The notes: generated by a model not told the origin, from the letters alone. 7,303 nucleotides of DNA from Nostoc sp. GT001 (GCF_030382115.1 NZ_JAUDRJ010000003.1:1441995-1449297); one strand, 5' to 3'. Positions 1 through 6,544 are shown, counted from the stretch's first letter. Numbers and translations: made by a program.

Positions 1-77
1 AAACCTGAAGTAAAAATAACTGTAAATAGATTTGTCACGACTAAGCAACAATTAGGCTTATAAATTAGGTTGTGATT

Positions 78-1292
78 ATGCGATTTCCCAAATTATCTCG
101 GTCTTTACGGCAACTAAGTACTCATGTCTTAGCGATCGCGCTAGGAGTTGTGCTAGCGGTTAGTACATTGCAAGTGTTACCCTCCCAAGCCGAACCAGCA
201 CCCACAATAGCTGCTCTTGATACTTCAAATCTAATTGCTCAACGGCAATCACCAGCTAGTGCTGCGATCGGTAGCACCAGCTTTGTCACAGCAGCAGTTA
301 ATCGTGTTGGTTCAGCAGTTGTGCGCATTGATACTGAGCGAACAATTACTCGCCGCGTCGATCCATTTATGGAAGACCCCTTTTTCCGTCGGTTTTTTGG
401 TGAAGGTTTCTCCCAACAGATTCCTTCTGAGCAGTTACGTGGTTTAGGCTCAGGTTTTATTATTGACAAGAGCGGCTTAGTTTTGACTAATGCTCATGTG
501 GTCGATAAGGCTGATAAAGTAACAGTCCGACTCAAAGATGGCCGCACCTTTGAAGGGAAAGTTCAGGGTATTGATGAAGTCACAGATTTGGCAGTAGTCA
601 AGATTAACGCTGGTAATGATTTACCAGTTGCGCCCTTGGGTTCTTCCACCAATGTCCAAGTAGGAGACTGGGCGATCGCAGTTGGTAATCCTTTGGGATT
701 CGATAACACCGTTACTTTGGGAATTGTCAGTACCCTCAAACGTTCCAGCGCTCAAGTTGGCATTAGTGACAAACGTTTGGACTTCATTCAGACAGACGCT
801 GCCATTAACCCTGGTAACTCTGGCGGGCCACTATTAAATGGTCAAGGTGAAGTAATTGGTATTAACACAGCCATTCGCCCTGATGCGATGGGTATTGGAT
901 TTGCCATTCCTATTGATAAAGCTAAAGCGATCGCTGCGCAACTACAACGCGATGGCAAAGTTGCTCACCCTTATCTAGGTGTGCAAATGCTAACTTTGAC
1001 ACCCGATCTCGCCAAGCAAAATAACACCGATCCCAACTCTCCGATTCAGATACCAGAAATCAATGGGGTTTTTGTCATGCGAGTTGTCCCCAATTCTCCA
1101 GCTGCATCTGCGGGTATCCGGCGCGGGGATGTAATTCTGCAAATTGATGGTAAAGCAATTACCAGTGCTGAACAATTGCAGAATGTTGTGGAAGATAGTC
1201 GTCTTGGTCAAGTATTACAGGTAAAAGTGCAACGAGGTAATAAGACAGAGCAGCTTTCAGTACGCACAGCTGAGTTGCAAAATGCGTCGTAG
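78..1292 (+). CDS. HtrA/Deg-family (HhoA/HhoB-like) exported serine endopeptidase
   Basis: Trypsin-like serine protease with one C-terminal PDZ domain; the family degrades or refolds damaged proteins in the periplasm or thylakoid lumen. From the ATG at 78 it is 404 aa. Residues 1-38 form a signal peptide: basic start (RFPKLSRSLR), a hydrophobic core at about 16-30, and a probable signal peptidase site after PSQA. The catalytic triad is complete: His140 in TNAHVV, Asp170 in TDLAVV and Ser248 in GNSGGP. The PDZ domain spans about 297-396, opening with YLGV and including GIRRGDVI. An in-frame GTG at 72 would add two residues, but the weak ribosome-binding match TAGG (66-69) sits 8 nt before the ATG and only 2 nt before the GTG, so ATG 78 is preferred. 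Length and single-PDZ layout fit the three cyanobacterial paralogues HhoA, HhoB and HtrA; which of these it is cannot be settled here. No partner gene lies beside it, so it looks monocistronic. The family assignment is very secure. Confidence 0.96.
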   Translation: MRFPKLSRSLRQLSTHVLAIALGVVLAVSTLQVLPSQAEPAPTIAALDTSNLIAQRQSPASAAIGSTSFVTAAVNRVGSAVVRIDTERTITRRVDPFMEDPFFRRFFGEGFSQQIPSEQLRGLGSGFIIDKSGLVLTNAHVVDKADKVTVRLKDGRTFEGKVQGIDEVTDLAVVKINAGNDLPVAPLGSSTNVQVGDWAIAVGNPLGFDNTVTLGIVSTLKRSSAQVGISDKRLDFIQTDAAINPGNSGGPLLNGQGEVIGINTAIRPDAMGIGFAIPIDKAKAIAAQLQRDGKVAHPYLGVQMLTLTPDLAKQNNTDPNSPIQIPEINGVFVMRVVPNSPAASAGIRRGDVILQIDGKAITSAEQLQNVVEDSRLGQVLQVKVQRGNKTEQLSVRTAELQNAS

Positions 1293-1346
1293 GGGCAATA
1301 TAGGCGATTTTAATTGTGTGGAATAGTAGGCGCACAGAAAAAGCTG

Positions 1347-1543
1347 GGTGTCAACTTAAGCCAAAACCCTTTTAAAACCTTGTTGAGAGCAAGAGACTCT
1401 GGCTGGAAATGCTTATCATTGTGGCTCTTTTTCGAGTAAGGGAGGTAGAGCCTCAATGAGGGGCATGAAGAGTCAGAGACTTTTTTTCGAGGTAATGATC
1501 TCAAAGCATTCTCGCTTAGTAACTTTCACGTGAAGTTGACACC
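1347..1543. mobile_element. MITE-like non-autonomous element or IS remnant, ~197 bp
   Basis: The left end GGTGTCAACTT (1347-1357) and right end AAGTTGACACC (1533-1543) are perfect 11-nt inverted repeats. Between them, several arm pairs nest around one axis: ACCTTG 1377-1382 with CGAGGT 1488-1493; CTCTGGCT 1397-1404 with AGTCAGAG 1471-1478; ATGC 1409-1412 with GCAT 1463-1466; and the 12-nt arms 1417-1428 with 1447-1458, which match at 11 of 12. The loop is 1429-1446. So most of the element can fold into one long imperfect hairpin. Small size, terminal inverted repeats, no transposase and an intergenic position fit a miniature inverted-repeat transposable element. No clear target-site duplication is visible at the ends, so an old copy or an IS fragment is also possible. 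The parent IS family is not identified. Confidence 0.6.
1468..1487 (+). terminator. Possible terminator for the protease transcript, inside the MITE-like element
   Basis: AAGAGTC (1468-1474), a 3-nt loop AGA and GACTTTT form a 7-bp stem with one G-T pair, ending in a run of seven T (1481-1487). The same T run also directly follows the larger hairpin of the MITE-like element, which competes with the small stem. Either structure could end transcription about 180-195 nt beyond the protease stop codon. Function is inferred from structure only. Confidence 0.3.
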
Positions 1544-1545
1544 AG

Positions 1546-1570
1546 TGGCGAGACGCCCATCCCACAAGAA
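1546..1570. repeat. Short GC-rich hairpin repeat
   Basis: GGCG-AGA-CGCC (1547-1557) is a perfect 4-bp stem-loop within a 25-nt block ending in CATCCCACAAGAA. It abuts the right end of the MITE-like element. From memory, very similar blocks recur between genes in Nostoc-type genomes; only one copy is in this window, so that cannot be shown here. Confidence 0.35.
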
Positions 1571-1662
1571 ATAGTTGGATATCGACTTGATCTAGTATTT
1601 CTTAAGAAAAGTTATTTCTTTTCACTACTCTTAACAGAATAAAATCAGGCAAAAAGATTGAA

Positions 1663-1702
1663 GCGATGCCTTCTCTACGAGAGGCTTCTCTTTCAGAGAG
1701 GC
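1663..1702. repeat. Double-hairpin dispersed repeat overlapping the 5' end of the next open frame
   Basis: The block starts with GCGATGCC and contains two similar stem-loops in tandem. The first is imperfect, with CTCT (1673-1676) and AGAG (1680-1683) around an ACG loop. The second is GCTTCTCT (1684-1691) paired with AGAGAGGC (1695-1702) around TTC: 8 bp with one T-G pair. It resembles the dispersed intergenic repeats of heterocyst-forming cyanobacteria (family recalled, not searched). The open frame of the large secreted protein extends back to an ATG at 1666 inside this repeat, so that ATG is probably not an ancestral start. Confidence 0.5.
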
Positions 1703-1743
1703 TAACGCGAACGCCAACAGCGAGCAACGCTTATGCCAAAGCG

Positions 1744-4700
1744 ATGACACAGCTTAAAATACCCATCACTACAATCACTATGCAAACCAACCTTGATTCA
1801 ACAACTGCTGTTTGTGTGGGGATGGGTATTGCGATCGCTTTTTGGGCAAATTGTAGTTCTGCCCAAATTACCCCTAATAGCACTCTACTTAATAATTCTC
1901 GTGTCACATTGCAGGACAACATTAGAATCATTCAAGGTGGCACCCAAGCAGGAAGTAACTTATTCCATAGTTTTGAAGAGTTTTCTGTGCCCACCAAGAG
2001 TGTGGCTTACTTCAATAACGCTTCAAATATTCAGAATATTATTAGTCGAGTAACAGGTAAATCAGTATCGAATATTGATGGATTAATCAGCGCCAATGGT
2101 ACAGCCAACTTGTTTCTGATGAACCCCAATGGGATAATTTTTGGGCCAAATGCCAGCCTAAATATCGGAGGTTCATTTGTAGCAACTACTGCAAATGCTA
2201 TTGGGTTTGGTAATCAAGGTTTTTTTAGCGCTTCAAATCCGAATATTCCTTCATTGTTGACGGTCAAGCCTTCAGCTTTGCTATTTAATCAAATTGTTGC
2301 TGCGCCGATTCAAAACAATTCAATCGCACCAGCAGCAAACCCATCAGTTTTTGGCCTGAGTGTTCCCAATGGTCGAAGTTTATTACTCGTCGGTGGCAAC
2401 ATTCAAATCAATGGTGCAGGTTTGTATACCTTCGGTGGGCGAGTAGAGTTAGGAGGATTAGCAGGAGCAGGAACAATTGGGCTTCAGGTAGATGGCAATA
2501 ATCTGAGTCTAAGCTTTCCAGAGCAAGCAACACGGGCAGATGTCTCACTGACTGGTGGTGGAGTTGCTGTTCCTGCTGACAAAGAGGGCAGCATTATAGT
2601 TAATGCGCGGAATATAGAAATTTTAGAGGGAAGTGCTCTCATATCTGGAATAAACGCAGGACTGGGAGAAGTTGATAATAAAGCAGGAGATATAACCCTC
2701 AATGCTACAGGAACAGTAACTGTTGCTGGTGGCAGTCTAATTCAGAATTTAGTCCAGACTGGAGCCACTGGCAACAGTGGCAACATTCGTATTACTGCTG
2801 AGTCACTTGCGATCGCTGATGAGGCTGCCTTGATTGTTGCATTAAACAATCGTGGGCGTGGAAATCTGGGTAACGTCGTAATTAATGTGCGCGATCAAGT
2901 TTCCCTCAATGGAGGTGCTGTATTCAGTTCTGTAAGTAAAGGAGGTGTAGGTAAAGCTGGAAATATCACAGTTACTACTGGCTTGCTTTCCTTGACCAAC
3001 GGCGGTGTTCTAAATGTGAGTAACTATGGACAGGGAGATGCAGGCAGTGTATCGATTCAAGCTCGCGGTTCTGTCTTTGCGGATGGAGTGGGCAGAAGCG
3101 GTTCTTTGCTTAGTGGTTCTCCCAGTGGGGTGGGCAGCTTGATAGGACCTGGAGTTATTGGACAGGGAGGAGATATTACTATTGTAGCTGAGTCACTTTC
3201 CCTTACAAATGGTGCCGAATTAGCCGCTAGCATTTCCGGTCAGGGGAGAGCAGGCAACGTTATGATTCAAACCCGTGATCCTGTGTTGATAGAGGGGGTA
3301 GGTAGCAATAACTTTTCCAGTGGTGTCTTCAGTACAGTCAATCCTGGAGGAGTAGGTCAGGGCGGAAACGTCACGGTCATCGCTGAGTCACTTTCCCTTA
3401 CAAATGGTGGTGAACTGGCAACTAGTATCTTTGGACAAGGGAGAGGAGGCAACGTTACGATTCAAACCCGTGGTTCTGTGTTTATAAAGGGGGTAGGTAG
3501 TAATGAATTACCCAGTGGTGCCTTCAGCACCTTAGTACAAGGCTCAGGACAAGGAGGAAACGTCACGGTCATCGCTGAGTCACTTTTCCTTACAAATGGT
3601 GGTGGAGTCTCAGCTAACACTCAGGGGCAGGGAAATGCAGGAAACGTGACAATTCAGGTTTCGGGGCTAATCTCATTCGATAGGTTTGGTAGTGCAATAA
3701 CTAATGGAGTGGGACCAAGTGCAGTCGGTGATGGAGGTAATATAAACATCAGCACAGGATTGCTTTCGCTGACTCGTGGCGCTCAAATAAACACTTCTAC
3801 TTCTGGACGTGGAAATGCTGGCAACTTAACAATTCAAGCCAGTAAAGCAATCTTCTTAGATGGAGTAGATAGTATTAATAACTCTGCCAGCTTCATTGCT
3901 AGCTCAGTAGATGCAACAGGTATAGGTAAAGGGGGTAAGCTCGACATTACTACTGCTAGACTGTCTGTAACAAATGGTGCTGTAATAACCGCGGAAACTG
4001 AAGGAAACGGAGACGCAGGTAGTCTCACGGTGACAGCAGACAAACTTGAAGTAGTAAATAGCGGTCAATTACGTACATCTACTTCCAGTGACAGCCAAGC
4101 CGGGGACATTTCTTTAAGGGTACAAGATCATCTGATTTTAATAGGAAAGGACAGTGGGTTGTTTGCTAACACTGAACCTAGCTCTACAGGTAATGGCGGA
4201 AATATTTTCATTCAACCCAGAAATATCACTGCCTCCAAAACTGTCACTATTCAAGACGATGCAAGAATCGCTGTAAATAGCCAAGGTAGCGGAAAAGGTG
4301 GCAATATTCAAATTCAAGCAGAAAGTTTGACTTTAGATAACCAAGGGCTAATATCGGCACAAACAGCTAGCAATAAAGGTGGCAATATTAACCTCAGCCT
4401 GCAAGACTTGCTTTTACTCCGCCGTAATAGTCAAATATCTAGCACTGCTGGCACTGCTCAAGCAGGAGGGGATGGTGGTAACGTAACTATCAAGACCCCC
4501 TTCATTATTGCTGTTCCAAGCGAAGATAGCAACATCAGCGCCAATGCTTTCACTGGTAAGGGTGGTAATGTTGACATTACAGTCAAAAGTCTCTTTGGCA
4601 TTGAATCTCGCTCACGTCCAACTTCCCTGAGTGATATCACTGCTAGTTCTGAACGTGGGGTGGCTGGGACTGTAGAACTAAACACACCCGATGTAGACCC

Positions 4701-5103
4701 TAGTCGTGGTTTAATTCAACTACCCTCTAACCTTGTCGATGCATCCCAACAGATGGCTCAAGGTTGCACTCCCAGAAGAGGACAAACCGTTAGTCGCTTT
4801 ATCGCCACAGGACGCGGTGGATTACCCCTTAGTCCTAACGAGCCTCTGCGGGGACGAGCAGTGATTACAAATTGGGTAGATTTGCCCCCACAAGCAACAG
4901 AGAGAGTAACGGATAAATTATCTGTGGAAATTACAGATAAAAAATCTACTACATTTGTTACCAAATCTACTAATCAGATTGTGGAAGCCCAAAGCTGGGT
5001 AGTTGATCCTAATGGAGACATCCAGCTAGTGGCTCAAGCACCTAACGTCAGCCTATATAGCCCTTGGCAAACAAATATCTCCTGCACTACATCTAAGTAT
5101 TAA
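1744..5103 (+). CDS. Large secreted protein with filamentous-haemagglutinin N-terminal (two-partner secretion) domain
   Basis: Probable exported adhesin-like protein, 1119 aa from the ATG at 1744. A hydrophobic signal segment lies at about 20-40, with likely cleavage near NCSSA|Q. The mature protein opens with the haemagglutination-activity/TPS domain (about 41-200): FHSF, NGTANLF, and the hallmark NPNGIIFG at 127-134 followed by NIGGSF. In this family the domain is recognised by an outer-membrane TpsB pore. The middle (about 300-900) is glycine- and asparagine-rich, with GGNVTI-type repeats predicted to form a beta-helix. The C-terminal block, with GCTPRRGQ (Cys1008) and GRGGLPLSPNEPL (from 1023), looks like the usual end of cyanobacterial family members, so the protein appears complete. 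The start is uncertain: ATG 1666 lies in a dispersed repeat, and ATG 1780 would leave a signal peptide with no positive charge. None of the three has a clear ribosome-binding site. No TpsB gene is in the window. Ligand and biological role are unknown. Confidence 0.88.
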   Translation: MTQLKIPITTITMQTNLDSTTAVCVGMGIAIAFWANCSSAQITPNSTLLNNSRVTLQDNIRIIQGGTQAGSNLFHSFEEFSVPTKSVAYFNNASNIQNIISRVTGKSVSNIDGLISANGTANLFLMNPNGIIFGPNASLNIGGSFVATTANAIGFGNQGFFSASNPNIPSLLTVKPSALLFNQIVAAPIQNNSIAPAANPSVFGLSVPNGRSLLLVGGNIQINGAGLYTFGGRVELGGLAGAGTIGLQVDGNNLSLSFPEQATRADVSLTGGGVAVPADKEGSIIVNARNIEILEGSALISGINAGLGEVDNKAGDITLNATGTVTVAGGSLIQNLVQTGATGNSGNIRITAESLAIADEAALIVALNNRGRGNLGNVVINVRDQVSLNGGAVFSSVSKGGVGKAGNITVTTGLLSLTNGGVLNVSNYGQGDAGSVSIQARGSVFADGVGRSGSLLSGSPSGVGSLIGPGVIGQGGDITIVAESLSLTNGAELAASISGQGRAGNVMIQTRDPVLIEGVGSNNFSSGVFSTVNPGGVGQGGNVTVIAESLSLTNGGELATSIFGQGRGGNVTIQTRGSVFIKGVGSNELPSGAFSTLVQGSGQGGNVTVIAESLFLTNGGGVSANTQGQGNAGNVTIQVSGLISFDRFGSAITNGVGPSAVGDGGNINISTGLLSLTRGAQINTSTSGRGNAGNLTIQASKAIFLDGVDSINNSASFIASSVDATGIGKGGKLDITTARLSVTNGAVITAETEGNGDAGSLTVTADKLEVVNSGQLRTSTSSDSQAGDISLRVQDHLILIGKDSGLFANTEPSSTGNGGNIFIQPRNITASKTVTIQDDARIAVNSQGSGKGGNIQIQAESLTLDNQGLISAQTASNKGGNINLSLQDLLLLRRNSQISSTAGTAQAGGDGGNVTIKTPFIIAVPSEDSNISANAFTGKGGNVDITVKSLFGIESRSRPTSLSDITASSERGVAGTVELNTPDVDPSRGLIQLPSNLVDASQQMAQGCTPRRGQTVSRFIATGRGGLPLSPNEPLRGRAVITNWVDLPPQATERVTDKLSVEITDKKSTTFVTKSTNQIVEAQSWVVDPNGDIQLVAQAPNVSLYSPWQTNISCTTSKY
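2797..4032 (+). repeat. Array of 60-70-residue repeats in the large secreted protein
   Basis: Units begin at 2797, 2977, 3187, 3382, 3574, 3754 and 3952, with lengths of 60, 70, 65, 64, 60 and 66 codons before the last, shortened unit. Each unit opens with a (A/T)(E/G)xLxLTNG-like strand, then GxGxxGNVTIQ, then a variable segment ending G(Q/K)GG(N/D)(V/I)T(I/V). Residues are about 352-763 of the protein. Less regular relatives continue to about 4680. The pattern fits stacked coils of a right-handed beta-helix; the fold is inferred. Confidence 0.75.
3187..3601 (+). repeat. Near-identical DNA repeats from recent unit duplication
   Basis: The 28-nt block beginning GCTGAGTCACTTTCCCTTAC is identical at 3187-3214 and 3382-3409, and recurs with one change (a T for C) at 3574-3601. 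The spacings are 195 and 192 nt, both whole codons. The flanking AACGTCACGGTCATC is also identical just before the second and third copies. Conservation at the DNA level, not only the protein level, points to recent duplication or gene conversion inside the gene. Confidence 0.75.
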
Positions 5104-5129
5104 AAAATCACTTACCAACAGATAATACT
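5096..5129. terminator. Weak inverted repeat spanning both convergent stop codons
   Basis: AGTATTA (5096-5102) and TAATACT (5123-5129) are perfect 7-nt inverted repeats with a 20-nt loop, covering the stop codons of the two convergent genes, with an A run at 5102-5107. It is AT-rich and not a classical terminator, but it is the only structure at this junction and could limit read-through in both directions. Confidence 0.2.
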
Positions 5130-6010
5130 AGACCTTCATAGGCTAGTATGGCTTGAGAAAAAGCAGATTTAATATCGACTTGCACCCGATCGAGAAAATC
5201 ATCATGGTCATCTGGGTGATGATGGGAAATGGCTAGCCGTTTGATACCAGCATTTAAAGCTGCATTCACCGCAGCTTGCCAAAGTAAATCAGCAGAATCA
5301 TGGTTGTGAGATGTCGGGGGAGTGTAAGTGGCATTGGCAATCAGCAAGTCAACGCCTTGAATAAACTCTAAAATTCGCTCTCGCTCCACTTGATCGGCAT
5401 TTTGGTGCAAATCTGTGATGTAGGCAACACTATACTCTTGCCAAGTAACTCGGTAGCCAACTGACCGCTGAGTTTGATTAATTAATGCAGTTGTAATGGT
5501 GACATCATCTAACTTCACATCACTTTCTGGAGTCAGATTGTAAAACTGCAATTCAGACTGCATTACCTGTAAAGGGTAAGGAAAGTGCGGCTGGAGCATC
5601 TGATCGTACAGACATTGTTTGATTGAGGCTCCATTTGAGGCAGCTGTGCCGTAAATATGGAAGCAATTTTCCCCAATAAATGCAGGAGCAAAAAAGGGAA
5701 ATCCTTGAATTCGGTTTGATTGGCAGTTGGTAAAAAATAAATGGGCTTCTAGTGGCTGTTGCAGTTCTTGCCAAGTTTTACCCAATATGCGTAAGCCAGT
5801 ACCACCATCAAAAATCAAGCGTTTCCCAGCTACATGTAGTTCTACACAAGCGGTATTACCACCATAACGACTGGTATTGCTACTAGGAGTGGGTATCAAA
5901 CCTCTGACACCCCAGAATTGCACGATAAATTCACCTGCTGGGCTACTGGGCAGGGTAGATGACTTTTCTCTTATGTAGCTCTGGGAATCCGACAACTCAA
6001 AATTTGACAT
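5108..6010 (-). CDS. MBL-fold protein lacking the HxHxDH metal motif (possible pseudoenzyme)
   Basis: A 300-aa member of the metallo-beta-lactamase/RNase Z-like superfamily, in the group often annotated as MBL-fold hydrolase or cyclic-nucleotide phosphodiesterase-like. Recognisable pieces: FWGVRGLIPTP (32-42), RYGGNT (48-53), IFDGGTGLRILG (66-77), the fold's first motif region followed by RIQGFPFFAPAF (100-111), AYITD (196-200), DLLIANATYT (221-230) and SHHHPDDHDD (262-271). In active relatives the first motif reads roughly SHTHWDHIQG. Here it is TNCQSNRIQG, so Asn95, Gln97, Asn99 and Arg100 replace the His/His/Asp/His metal ligands. The later HDAQYT-type site reads ANATYT, losing another likely ligand. 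Substrate and activity are therefore unknown. The frame is intact, arguing for a kept non-hydrolytic role, perhaps binding or regulatory. The start ATG has AAGGA only 2 nt upstream. It lies 11 nt after panD and is probably cotranscribed with it; its stop is 4 nt from the convergent gene. Confidence 0.88.
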   Translation of the reverse strand: MSNFELSDSQSYIREKSSTLPSSPAGEFIVQFWGVRGLIPTPSSNTSRYGGNTACVELHVAGKRLIFDGGTGLRILGKTWQELQQPLEAHLFFTNCQSNRIQGFPFFAPAFIGENCFHIYGTAASNGASIKQCLYDQMLQPHFPYPLQVMQSELQFYNLTPESDVKLDDVTITTALINQTQRSVGYRVTWQEYSVAYITDLHQNADQVERERILEFIQGVDLLIANATYTPPTSHNHDSADLLWQAAVNAALNAGIKRLAISHHHPDDHDDFLDRVQVDIKSAFSQAILAYEGLVLSVGK

Positions 6011-6021
6011 TTTCCTTGAAA

Positions 6022-6405
6022 TTAGACCTTAGTGAGCAGGTCATCGTAGCGCCGCACTTCCAACAGCCTGTTTTTTTCGTCCACAATGACTACCGTAGGA
6101 GAGTAACTTTTTAACTCTTCTGGAGTGAACTGCCCGTAAGTCATTATAATCAAGCGATCGCCAATAATGCCTAGACGTGCCGCACCTCCATTTAGCTCAA
6201 TTACTCCTGAATGGGCTGGAGCGGCGATCGCATAGGTAATAAAGCGCTGACCGTTGGCACTATTAACTACTTGCACCTGCTCATAAGGTAAGATACCAGC
6301 TTTTTCCAAAAGGATTTCATCAATGCTGATACTACCTACGTAGTTGATATTCGCCCCCGTAAGGGTGCAGTTATGAATTTTTGCCAAAAGGAGAGTACGC
6401 TGCAT
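6022..6405 (-). CDS. panD: Aspartate 1-decarboxylase, pyruvoyl-dependent
   Basis: Cytoplasmic enzyme converting L-aspartate to beta-alanine and CO2, the beta-alanine branch of pantothenate and coenzyme A synthesis. At 127 aa it has the usual family length. The proenzyme cleaves itself between Gly24 and Ser25 in YVGSIS, leaving a pyruvoyl group on the new N terminus of the alpha chain. Other conserved residues are present: Lys9, Tyr22, Arg54 with Thr57 and Tyr58 (RFITY), and Asn72 in the ELNGGAAR segment (70-77). The ATG at 6405 gives the expected N terminus [11 protein letters not shown]; no clear Shine-Dalgarno sequence precedes it, which is common in cyanobacteria. The MBL-fold gene follows after 11 nt, suggesting a two-gene transcript. 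A perfect 12-nt palindrome and a heptamer repeat lie upstream. Identification is very secure. Confidence 0.97.
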   Translation of the reverse strand: MQRTLLLAKIHNCTLTGANINYVGSISIDEILLEKAGILPYEQVQVVNSANGQRFITYAIAAPAHSGVIELNGGAARLGIIGDRLIIMTYGQFTPEELKSYSPTVVIVDEKNRLLEVRRYDDLLTKV

Positions 6406-6426
6406 TCTGGTTTGGGGTTGGTGGCA

Positions 6427-6438
6427 GATTTTAAAATC
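6427..6438. promoter_or_regulatory. Perfect 12-nt palindrome upstream of panD
   Basis: GATTTTAAAATC reads the same on both strands and lies 21 nt upstream of the panD start codon. On the minus strand it contains TAAAAT, five of six matches to a -10 box, but no good -35 is found at 16-18 nt. It could be part of the panD promoter or an operator; an AT-rich chance palindrome is also possible. Confidence 0.25.
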
Positions 6439-6470
6439 CGTAACAAGGGAAAGTTAGCAAAGTGAAGTCA

Positions 6471-6540
6471 GGAGTTAGGAGTGAGGAGTTAGGAATAAAA
6501 ATTCATAACTCTTAACTCTTAACTCCTAACTCTTAACTCC
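6471..6540. repeat. Tandem heptamer repeats arranged as an inverted repeat
   Basis: The left arm is three heptamers GGAGTTA, GGAGTGA, GGAGTTA plus GGA (6471-6494). The right arm is five heptamers of the complementary type, TAACTCT, TAACTCT, TAACTCC, TAACTCT, TAACTCC (6506-6540). About 11 nt of AT-rich loop separate them. This is the short tandemly repeated repetitive (STRR) type known from heterocyst-forming cyanobacteria. The arms can form a long imperfect hairpin in the ppa-panD gap, starting 4 nt past the ppa stop codon, where it could stabilise or attenuate the ppa transcript. Confidence 0.85.
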
Positions 6541-6544
6541 TCTA

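Larger units (their letters stand above)
1293..1743. other. Repeat-rich intergenic region between protease and large secreted protein
   Basis: This stretch of about 450 bases has no convincing gene. In order it holds a short spacer, the MITE-like element (1347-1543), a short hairpin repeat (1546-1570), the 12-nt palindrome TTTCTTAAGAAA (1598-1609), an AT-rich stretch, and a double-hairpin dispersed repeat (about 1663-1702) reaching into the open frame of the next gene. I could not find a promoter for the large secreted protein with both -35 and -10 boxes at good spacing; it may start in the AT-rich stretch around 1590-1650. Confidence 0.6.

Noticed and set aside
32..64. TTGTCA (32-37) and TATAAA (59-64) as the promoter of the protease gene
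   Set aside because: The spacer would be 21 nt and the start point would fall within about 10 nt of the ATG. The true promoter may lie before the window.
1536..1541. Perfect TTGACA box as a -35 promoter element for the secreted-protein gene
   Set aside because: It is part of the element's right terminal inverted repeat, and no TATAAT-like box lies 16-18 nt downstream; that position reads ATCCCA.
2797..4032. Regularly spaced repeats suggestive of a CRISPR array
   Set aside because: Spacing of 180-210 nt, strict codon phasing and an open frame throughout show protein-coding repeats of a beta-helix protein.
1744..5103. Complete two-partner secretion locus
   Set aside because: Only the exported partner is present. 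The genes on both sides are unrelated and nothing in the window resembles a TpsB outer-membrane pore.
5125..5149. Perfect 7-bp stem ATACTAG/CTAGTAT with an 11-nt loop as a terminator for the secreted-protein gene
   Set aside because: No T run follows it on the plus strand and it lies inside the coding sequence of the convergent gene; probably chance.
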